A stretch of 64,000 bases of DNA. Origin: Rhipidocladum racemiflorum. Taxonomy: Eukaryota; Streptophyta; Magnoliopsida; Poales; Poaceae. Within the stretch, counting starts at the first letter, position 1; each line of letters opens with the position of its first letter. Under the pieces are notes generated by a model, which searched no databases, was not told where the DNA came from, and saw nothing but the letters and a program-made list of their open reading frames with translations. The stretch covers positions 1,302,001 through 1,366,000 of the forward strand of contig JAYEVF010000026.1 of assembly GCA_036346355.1 (NCBI GenBank), given 5' to 3'. A program made the position numbers and the translations under genes. This document shows positions 54,937-64,000 of this stretch, one piece after another.

Positions 54937-57900
54937 GGGCTGTAGGTCCTTGGAATGTGAATTTTTAGTGTCATGCTATAGGGAAAAACTAAAATATGAT
55001 GTGGAATAACTTAGAAACATGGCTTAGGTCTTAACTAAAATTTTGTTATAGGATAGCAACATTAAAACTTGCAAAAGTGGTATAACTAATCTAAAATTTG
55101 ACACACAATGGATGCACAGTAGGAAAGGGTATGGGTATCGTTTCTTTATGCTTAAATGTTGTATTTAAGCTATGATGTTGAATGCTTCCTTTGATAAAGC
55201 ATGTTGCTATGTCTATGAGATAAATGACTGAATTGCTCTTGTTGTTGTGATAGAGTGGAATTGTGGTACCGAAGGGTTTCGGTCACCTCTTTTTTATTCA
55301 TAGTAAGGGCGAGGTTTGACGGTGTGGCCGGTTAGCGCCATCACCGAAGAACTATTAACCCCTGTAGGAGAAGAGTGCTTACCCTCTCTGTTGTAGATCA
55401 GGTAGTTGACTGGAGTCAAATAGAAGAGTTTGGTGGTGGATTCCTTCGTACGTTCTTTGCCGTTCTGACGGTCGATTTTCGTTGCTTTTCTTGGCTTTAG
55501 TTGATTTGAATCAAATGAATAAAATGTTGGGTTTTCGCGGATCGTTCCGTATGCGGTGTGTGGTTTTGTCTTCCTTGGTTGAAGACGAAGAAGAGGAGTC
55601 TAGTGTTGCGCTTCTTTTGGGCGCCTTTCCAGTTTTAATGATTAGTTTGTTGATGGCTTTATGGGAAGAAGCATTCAAATTTATCCCTGTGTTTGTCTTT
55701 CTCCGAGGTTAACGGAGTTATTATGAGTTATGCCAGACTGGCCGGGGCTGAAGTTCTGTGTCTTTGTAGAAGTAAGTGGTGTTTGATTCGTTATTTTGCT
55801 GGTTTAAGAAAATCATCTTTGAAGAACCCTTCCTATTTTGTGAAAGTTTGGAGTTAGGGTTTATTTGCAAAGGTATATTTGATCGATTGGTTCCCTCCGG
55901 AGGGAGTCTTTGAGATTTAAAAAGTGTTTTGGAGAATTCCTTTGCATGACCAAGTTTGGGTTTGTCTCATCGCAATTTTGAGAGTCAAATTTTCCTTATG
56001 AATTTGGGATGAGTTTTAAAACTAAAATCTTGTAAACAAAGTAGTCTTTTGACTGAAATCGTTTGTCCCTAGTAAGAATTGATGTTTAGCATGTTATGTA
56101 GTAGGTAACAATGTGGTTTATGGATTGATGTGTTGCTAAGTTAAATTTTGAGTTGAATCAATTCAATGTGATTAATATCTCTAGCTTGAGAATAAATAGA
56201 CTACTAGTGTTGCGATTTACTCTTAGCGAGAATGATTAAATGTGTTAATGTACATGCTTAGAATCTGTTGCCTTGCTTTAAAAGTGCTTATGATCCTTGT
56301 TAATGTTAAAAGTTTAAACTTTGATGCATAGTTAAAACATTAAGATGATGTAGATTGCTGTTATTGTAAAAGAAACTTTGCTGGTTGTTAAAGATGTTCT
56401 AATCTAATGGATTAATAGAGAAATTTAATCGTGTTGACTAGTGACTTTAATTTGGATGTTGATTAGAGTTGCTATTTATGTTGTTGCAAACTACTAGTAT
56501 CTTTGGAAGTATGCAGTTGTGTCGCTACAATGCTAGTATTGATATCAATAGGAGAAGACATAAGACTTATTGTTAATGATGTTGTTAATGGTAGTGTTAA
56601 TGCTAGTATTCAGTCTATTTTAAATAATGGGAGTATGTTGTGTGGTGGTAATTTTATTATCACCTATGTATAGGGTAGCTAAAAGTAATGTTGTTGGTTG
56701 ATGATTATGCCCACTTGTTGTTATTTATGACTAAGTAGTTGTGGTAACTATTTAGATTATTCGTTGGAAAACCATGGTTAAAATAGAGGAAAATTTTAAC
56801 ATGTTGCGATGGAGTGAGCTTTGGATAATTAACATGATGTACAATTTCATCCTTAATGAATGTATGCCTTGGAATCCTAGTTATGAACTTTGTCTTGTAG
56901 AGATAATATTTACATGTTGAAGTCGTTGTTTAACTGAATAAGGTTCGGTTGTCGAGACGTGAATATATAGGTGGCATGAAATTTATATGCTGATCTTGCT
57001 GAAAGATTTATTGAAATACTATGTTTCCAACTTGGAATAAGATGTATTATGATTCGGTGACCCGTGAGGGTCATGTCAATATAGTTTTGGTTGGGTGCCT
57101 TTTTCGATAAGCTCCTTAAACCCTAATTAAAAGTGTTGGGATTGGTAACTAGAGGAAGAATTTGTTGTGAAGTTTCTGATTTATTTGTGTTGGGGCTTCT
57201 CAGGAAGTAGATAGTAATTATTGAAGTCTTTTAATGGAAAGCGTAGTGGAGTACTAGAGATGGTTCTTTTTATGTTGAGCTTGTGTTTAAAAGCTTTTGG
57301 ACTGGTTTGGTTGCTTGCCATTTTGGTTGAAGGGTTTTCGGTCAAGGTGTTCCTTATCTTTGTGTTTGAGTTTCCTAAAAATCGTAGAAATTGGTGCAAA
57401 TATTTGGTTTTGGCTAACTTGTTAGTTTGTGCTATGAGTTTCCCTTTCTCTTTGAGAAAGTTTGTATGATTGTGTGTGCAGATGCTTGACTTTGGAGTCG
57501 ATGTTCTTTCCAAAATGCTGATTTTGGTTAAAATGCGAGGTTTTGCAAGTTTAGCTTTCAAGTAATGGAGGGTTCTGCTATGACGTGGTCTTTTCACGCT
57601 AACGGTTTGCGATCATGGTCTATATGAATTTCTGCAACCTTCGAAGTTCAGGGTGTTTCAATACTATGATACCTAATAAGTCGTTTGGTGAATGACTAAT
57701 CGGTAATGGCTGTTCCATGATGAATTAATTGTTGAAATGAAAACAAGTCAACGATTATCGATGTTTAATGATGAAGGAGTCGTTGAGCCAGGTCGGTGAG
57801 AAAGTCATATATGGATACATGACTAATCCGGAGTGCTCTTGAAAAGTTTGCATTCATGTTATGAATCGAGATGTCCATTTCTTTCTAGTATGAAAAGAAA

Positions 57901-58978
57901 GAATAAAGAATTTCTGGTATGTTGGTTGTGATGAAGGGGATTTGTGTTTCCTTTGCATCTTGGTTTAGAAAGTTAAACTGAATGCTCTTTGGTTGTTGTC
58001 GAATCTTTTCCAAAGTGATTGTAGTGCATTGGATTCAAGGTTAAGCATGGGGACCAATTGGGTTCATGGTTTGTGGTTGAGTTTATCCAATCGTTGTGTC
58101 CTTGTTTTAGTCCTTGGGTGGAAAGCTTGAGGGCGAGACCCGCTTGGATGAGAAATCCAGTATGGGTTGTTATCGACCTAAGCATTAGGTGTTGTTAGTA
58201 GTGGATCGTAAATGGTTTAAAGGTGAGGAGTAAAGGAAGGTTGAGTTTGACTCAATTCAAACCTTCTTGAAGAATTGTGCTGTTGATGTGTTCCTCGATA
58301 GGGTTGATTAAGTACTAGTGGACCACTTGGTGGTTGCTAGTAATTGCTTTTCCTTTTCGAAGTGTATTGGATCTTTTGTCGCTGATCTATGAGCGAGTGG
58401 AGTCAACCGTAGCATTTTGTTCGGTTGTTACTGTTCTTGCGGGTTTTAAGAACTTTGGTTTTAAAGAAAGCTTTCCCTTTTGTTGTTAGCGGTGGGTATT
58501 GGTCTTTTGTAAAAGACGAATCTTTTGCATGGTTTTAAACCCTGTTGTTCAAACAGTGGGTTGTCTTGGAGTGTAGTGTCTCTCTTGGCTTGCGTCGTCT
58601 TGATTACGGCGAACCATAGTAGAGAGGTTGATGTGTGAAAAACACTTTTGTGCGTGGGAGCTGAAGAGGGTTCTAGCGGTTGAAGCCGTGTTCTTCTGGA
58701 AAGTAGCATTGCTAAAGGGATCAGGCACTTTAGTGCCAAGGAATGTATCGAATGAGGAGTGTGAGACCGTGTTCTTTCGTGGTCTTTTTGGCAATTGGGG
58801 TGAAGGAGGAACCGTGCGAGGTTGCACTTTGTTGAGCTAAATCAACATTTCCTCGCCAAGGGTTGGTTTTGAGAACTCGTTTGTCGTTTGTTCCGGTTTG
58901 AGTCTTTGTGTGAATGTTTTATGTTGTAAGGAAGTCTTTTGTCCCTCGGGGACTTTGTTGTTGCTTTTGGCGTCCTTC
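54937..58978 (+). other. Non-coding internal region of element D
   Basis: About 4 kb, T-rich on the sense strand, with no gag, protease, RT, RNase H or integrase motif in any frame. The longest frames (for example 57597-57181 minus, 138 codons) have no recognisable domain. It is colinear with element E's internal region (61334-64000) over at least 2.6 kb. A conserved hairpin-like CCGAAGGGTTTCGG occurs near 55273 and 61443. A segment at 57791-57832 resembles the LTR text at 54150-54175 (GGTCGGTGAGAAAGT and ATGACTAATCC). Confidence 0.8.
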
Positions 58979-58996
58979 GGATTCGAGGTCGAATCC
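58979..58996 (+). promoter_or_regulatory. Pre-PPT stem-loop of element D
   Basis: The arms GGATTCGA and TCGAATCC pair perfectly around a GG loop, a few bases before the polypurine tract. The position and arm length match elements A and C, but the sequence differs on both arms. Confidence 0.7.
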
Positions 58997-59000
58997 TGTT

Positions 59001-59014
59001 GAAGGGGGGAAGAA
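59001..59014 (+). promoter_or_regulatory. Polypurine tract of element D
   Basis: GAAGGGGGGAAGAA directly precedes the 3' LTR. Confidence 0.9.
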
Positions 59015-59558
59015 TGTGACACTACGGTTTGGTGTGACGTTATAGAAGGTGAAATTAGAGAATAAAACCTTTCGGCTTGAGGTTTACTCGCGTTTTTGGG
59101 CCTTTTGAAGCGTTGTGACACCACGGAGTGTCGTAACCTTATTTAACGTGCATGATAAGGTTAATAACATTATGAGATGTGGAATTAAGGTTAAAACTAT
59201 AGGATATGGAGGTTAATAGCTTTTCCGGGGCGTTTTCGGGGTTTTGGGCCTTCCCGGGGGGAGTTTGGGCCTTGGTGGGCTTTGGTGGGATGGAGTAGGT
59301 CTCTGTAACGGACTAGGATTGGGTGTGGGGGCTGGTAAAAGGGCTCCCCACCAGCCTTTTGGGCGTGCTCCCCCTGCCCTTGGGCGCCCCCACCTCTCCC
59401 TCCAAGCCCTAGCCGCCACCCCCACCTTCCCCTCTCCCTTCCTTGCGCCTCCACCTCCCCCATTGCTCCCCATTGCTCCCCATTGCACACCACCTCTCCT
59501 CCACCCCCTTGCTGCCCTAGGGTGGCCTCCCCACCCCTGCATCCTCATGGATCCATCC

Positions 59559-59627
59559 GAGGAGCGAGGAGCGAGGAGCGAGGAACGAGGAGCGAGGAGC
59601 GAGGAGCGAGGAGCGAGGAGCGAGGAG
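59559..59627 (+). repeat. GAGGAGC heptamer run, 9.9 units
   Basis: Nine full units (one reads GAGGAAC) and a partial tenth. This is the expanded form of the run at 53205-53231. Confidence 0.9.
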
Positions 59628-60251
59628 ATCTATTGGAGATTCGTTCGTTGGGCAAAGGTATGATCATGGGGATCCTTGGGTTTGATCTAGGTACTGTTCT
59701 TAGGGTGTTTATGAAGTTTTTAGATCAATTGGTGGTGCTGGGTTGGAGTTCTTTGGGTTAGATCTAGACGTTGCCACGTTTCTGTTTTCGGGCAGATTGA
59801 GCAGTCGGGCTAGGGTTCGAGTTTTCGTCGATTTAGAATCCGAATCTGTCCGTACGGACTTAAAAGAAGTTGTAGATAATTTAATTATATTTCCGTGGAC
59901 ATAAAGCACGTTAAAATCCGATCAGCCGTTTGAATATTATGGCCGTTTTACCGAGCGTGTTAAAATATGTGACGCGATTGGAACAGATCTCGGTAATCTG
60001 TAGATTAAACAACTTTAGAGGCCGAATCAGATACCTAGACAAAGTTGGGAAATTTCCTAAGCTACGCGAGGGTGTACTCGTTTAATTCATTCGGAGTCCC
60101 AGAACTCAAGTTATGCCTTTTGCAAGGCTGCTGTCCCGACGGGACAGAACCTCTGTTTTAGGTTTTGCGAGTAGGGGTCAATGTCGGGTTAGATGGGGGT
60201 TTGCGTACTATTTTGTGGTTATGATTGTGATTGTGTGATACCCCTGTGCAG

Positions 60252-60897
60252 GAGGTGTGACCCCGGGAGTGCCTTCTACTTCCCGCCAATCCGTTGCACG
60301 TGGTTGAGGCAAGTGTGTTGTGATGCATAGCGAGTTGTAGGTTGCATGTTGAAATTAGATTGAATTGTCTACATGATATATGACCACTTGCCATGTTTTA
60401 ATGATTGCTATGATATTATGAGCATGTTTAAGATGTTATGATGCCATGTGTTAATATATGAGTTTTATATATTGTTGGCATGCTTGCATACATGACATGT
60501 TACATGGCCCGGGCGGTGAGAAAGTCATTAACTAATCCGGGAAGGTCGGTGAGAAAGTTATGACTAATCCGGAGAGCCAATAGAGTAAGTCCTACATCGT
60601 GATTCCATCTACCGTGGGTTGTGGAAGCGAGGAGTAGGCACCCTCCATCTTCGGGATGGAAGGGGGGAGAGGGTGCACACCGACGGTGTGTACTCAACCA
60701 TACCGGTATGAGTTTCCAAGGAGATATGAGCATTGCATTGCATTGCATACACAATGATGATGATTTTGTTAAAGTGTTCATGATTGAGATGATATACATG
60801 ATGTGAGATGTTATTTTCTATGATATTGTTATTGTTGTCCATTACAATATGCTTGCTGAGTTTCGAACTCACGCTTTGTGTTTTATGTTGTTTTTAG
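60252..60897 (+). other. Splice-like module in the D 3' LTR: mini-exon 60252-60308, GC-AG intron 60309-60897
   Basis: Same acceptor, AG|GCAAGT donor (60307-60314) and TTTTTAG acceptor as in the 5' LTR. The mini-exon is 3 bp longer. Confidence 0.5.
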
Positions 60898-61333
60898 GTA
60901 CTTTGAGATCGGCATGCGGGAAAAAGGGGTTTAGCTACACTTCTACACATAGCTCCACCATCATAGTCTATGATTAATCACTTGGAGACATGATTTAAAG
61001 AGTTGTGCCATAAAGTTAATGTATGGTTTAATCTAGCATGCTTGTGATCCCTTATTTGCTTCGTTATAGTTTATGAAGTGGTTGAGCGTGGTATTATTGG
61101 CGTAGTTTGATGATACATCCATTTATGTTGATGTTTTAGATGTCGTGTGCTATGATATATCTTGCCATGATATTGATATTGTGTTAATTCATGGAAAAAC
61201 AAAGGAGATGCTGCCGAAATATCGGTTTTTAGCATATGTACCTTTGCTGGAATTTATGTTTAAATGTGATATTTAGTTGTTGTTTAGCTTATGTTTGGTA
61301 GCATTCGGGCATGTTAAATGCCGGGGTGTTACA

Positions 61334-64000
61334 TATTGTATCTAAGCTTTGATGTTGAATGCTACTTTTGATGATGTATAATGCTATATTTATGATGGAT
61401 TTGATTGAGTTGCTTCATTTGTGATGAAGTGGGGTTGTGGTGCCGAAGGGTTTCGGTCACCTCTTTTTGTTCATAGTAAGGGTGTGGTTTGACGGTGTGG
61501 CCGGTTAACGCCATCACCGAAGAATTATTAACCCCTGTAGGAGGAGTGCTTACCCTTTCTGTCGTGGATCGGGTAGTTGACTGGAGTCAAATAGAAGAGA
61601 TTGGTGGTAGATTCCTTCGGATGTTCTTTATCGTTCTGACGGTCGGTCTTGGTTGGTTTTCTTGGTTTTAGTTGATTGAAATCAGAAGAAAAGTGTTTGG
61701 AATTTGGTTTTTCGAGGAGTGTGCCTTCGGTGTTTCTTGGTTTTGTCTTCTTTGGGTGAAGACAAAGAAGGGGAGTTTTGTGTTGTGCGTCTTTGGTCGC
61801 CTTTTGACTTTGGCACTTGTTTAGTTGGTTGCCTTGCAAAGAAAGGTATAGCTTTTGGTTCTTGTGTGTCTTGCTCTGAGTTTAAAAGAAGTTATTGAAG
61901 CGTGTGTAAAAAGTTAAGTTGTGTCGATTTATGTTTTGTGCCTTTGTTCGTAAAGGTTTACTTGATCGCTTGGTTCCCTCCTGTGGGAGTCTTTAAGATT
62001 GAAATGTGTTTTGGAGTCATGTCCTATTGCAAATTTGAGAGTCAAGCCTCTTTGTGAGTTTTGGTTGAGTATTAAAAGAAAAATGCTGCAAATAAAGTAA
62101 GTATTCGTTTGACTGAAATTAATTATTAAAAGTGAAAATTGTTGTTTAGCATGTTATGTAGTATGTAACAATGTGGTTTATATAAATGATGTACTCCTTA
62201 GTTAATTTGCGAGTTGAATCAATTAAGTGTAATTGTTACCTTTAGCTTAAGATTAAATGAACTTCTAGTGATGTAGAGTACCCCATAGTGGGGATGATTA
62301 AATGTGTTAATGTACATGCTTATAATCTGTTGCTTTGCTTTAAAAGTGCTTATGACCCCGATAATGTTTAAGGTTTTAAACCCTGATGCATGGTTAGAAC
62401 ATTAAGATGAGGTAGATCATGATTATTGTTAAAGAAACTTTGTCGGTTGTTTAAAGATGTTCTAATCTAACGGATTAATAGAGAAAATTTAATCGTGTTG
62501 ATTTGGCGACTTTAATTTGGAAGTTGATTAGAATTGCTATTTACGTTGTTGCAACCTACTAGTATGTTGTGTGGTGGTAATTTTGTTATCACCTATGTAT
62601 AGGGTAGCCAAAAGTAATGTTGATGGTTGATGTTTATGCCCATTTGTTGTTATTGATGACTTGGTAGGGTTGTTAATTGTTGGAAACCATTGATCCAATA
62701 GAGAAAAGTGTAAAACTGTGGAATTATGTCGAGTTCATGTTGTGATGGGATGAACATTGGATAACAATCATGATGCAAGATTTTAACCTTAATGAATGCA
62801 TGTCTTAGAATCCTGTTACGAATTTTATCTTGTAGAGATAATACTTATTGGTTGAAGTCATTTTATTGATTGAACAAGTTTTAATTGTCAAGATGTTGAT
62901 GTATGGATGGTATAAAATTGATACGTTGATCATGCTTAAGTATATGTTGAAGTACTATGTTTGAAATATAGAATACATTGATATATGATGTGTTGGTCTG
63001 TGGGGATCATGATGAGGTAGTATAGAATGGAAGACGTTTTGTTAATCATCATAAACTGTATTTATAAATGTTGGGAAAGGTAACTAGAGAAAGAATTGGT
63101 TATGTAGCTTTTGGTTGAATTATATTGAGGCTTCTCGATGAGTAAATAGTGTATATTGAATGCTTAAATGGTAAGTATAGTGGAATACTAGATATGGTGG
63201 CTTTCATCCTGAGCCTGTGTCTAAAACCTTTTGGACTAGTTTGGTTGGTTGCTATTTTGGTTGAATACTTTTTGTCGAAGTGTTTCTTCTGTTGTGTTTC
63301 AGAGTTTCCCTAAAACTCGTAGTGATTAATGCCAACCTTTGGATTTGGCTAACTTGTTTAGTTTGCACTATGAGTATGGATTTACACCCAAAAGTCTTTG
63401 AGTGGATCGCGCCCCTTCGCGTTAGCACTGAATTATCTGTGGAATTAATTTTAAAGGAAGCGAGATGGACATAGTGGGTTGTGTTGGAAACTCTTGAGAT
63501 TTAATTTGTAACTCTTTTGACTAGAGTTGGATTTATTTGCATGATGTGTGTGACGTTTGCGAGTGCTTCAAAAGGTGGATTATATGAGTGTTTCATAAGT
63601 GAATTTGGTTAGTGAAGAGTTCTCTTTTGGGAATGAATTTCCCTTTCTTTCGAGAAAAAAATTGTGGCGGTTGTTTGTGCAGATGTTTGACTTTGGAGTC
63701 GATGTTCTTTTCCAAAATGTTGATTTTGGTTAAAATGCGATGTTTTGCAAGTTTAGCTTTCTATCATTGGTGGGTTTTGATACGATGTGGTGCCTTCTTG
63801 TTAACTATGCCGAGCATAGTTTATATGAATTAAGCGCCAATCCTCGGTGTTATTCGAGTTTTATTCATGTGTTACAGAGGAAGAAGTCGTCTTGTAAATG
63901 ACTATTCGATAGTGTTGTTACATGATGAATGAATGGTGAAAAGTAAACATGACATTGTCTATAGATGTTAAATGATAAAAGAGTCGTTGAGCCAGGTCAG
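61334..64000 (+). mobile_element. Element E internal region, continuing beyond the window
   Basis: After the second TATTG copy the E sequence resumes. It follows the D internal region colinearly from about 55155 to 57800, ending in GAGTCGTTGAGCCAGGTC as D does at 57777. No coding motif is found. The remaining internal sequence, polypurine tract and 3' LTR lie outside. Confidence 0.85.

Larger units (their letters stand above)
52665..61333 (+). mobile_element. Element D: full-length non-coding LTR retrotransposon (8.67 kb), duplication TATTG
   Basis: LTRs of 2258 and 2319 bp flank a 4092-bp internal region. The perfect TATTG duplication is at 52660-52664 and 61334-61338. It has an intact primer-binding site, pre-PPT stem-loop and polypurine tract, but no gag or pol motif in any frame. 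It fits the LARD type (large retrotransposon derivative), mobilised by proteins from an autonomous relative. It sits inside E, whose internal region is homologous to its own. Confidence 0.93.
59015..61333 (+). repeat. 3' LTR of element D
   Basis: It matches the 5' LTR nearly base for base, with small indels and the longer GAGGAGC array. Its splice-like module is mini-exon 60252-60308 and intron 60309-60897. Its close match to the partner implies a recent insertion. Confidence 0.95.

Noticed and set aside
57181..57597. 138-codon minus-strand frame inside element D
   Set aside because: Low-complexity Lys/Thr/Ser-rich text with no homologue that I recognise; the sense strand is T-rich, which favours such frames.

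Overview
This window is plant nuclear DNA from a grass (Poaceae), probably pericentromeric or another repeat-rich region. The evidence is Ty3/gypsy retrotransposons of two grass-typical kinds (Tat-lineage elements with a second RNase H and an antisense extra gene, and long-LTR chromovirus-like elements whose LTRs begin TGTAACA and end in CA), a Stowaway-like MITE, and a monocot-type NB-ARC/LRR resistance-gene relic. I see no intact host gene, no RNA gene and no CRISPR array. The genus cannot be fixed from sequence reading alone.

Layout. 1-4703: 3' end (integrase, chromodomain-like tail, 3' LTR) of plus-strand element A. 4704-28350: a minus-strand Tat element (Tat1). It was cut on its left by A, by solo LTR B (8448-13027, duplication GTATC), and by full-length element C (13403-25491, duplication GTTCT). 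Tat1 keeps a 76-bp tandem array beyond pol, broken pol, gag-pro, primer-binding site and 5' LTR. 28351-38221: the least repetitive stretch, with a Stowaway-like MITE, four copies of a CGAAATTTCGG-rich repeat, and a decayed minus-strand NLR gene (31888-34883). 38222-50396: a second minus-strand Tat element (Tat2) with its 3' LTR, a spliced-looking plus-strand antisense gene (39147-42147) and heavily mutated pol, split by solo LTR 43187-46701 (same family as A, duplication GTCAG). 50397-64000: a non-coding LTR element E, which runs off the window and has received its relative D (52665-61333, duplication TATTG) in its leader.

Relative timing is readable. Tat1 and Tat2 are oldest (many nonsense codons and frameshifts). 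A, B, C and the solo LTR entered them later. E entered Tat2, and D entered E. The duplications around B, C, D and solo LTR 43187-46701 are perfect 5-bp repeats.

The most interesting signal is inside the LTRs. All eight long LTRs, from five sequence families, carry the same splice-like grammar downstream of the promoter half: an AG acceptor, a 49-115 bp mini-exon, the GC-type donor AG|GCAAGT, then CTCAC placed about 23-26 nt before a second AG acceptor. A, C and D also share a covarying stem-loop just before the polypurine tract, and the A, B and C families share a covarying double hairpin at the LTR 3' end. Element C's LTRs hold a GTTAAC-punctuated minisatellite, and A-family LTRs hold a series of GGATC-centred quasi-palindromes.
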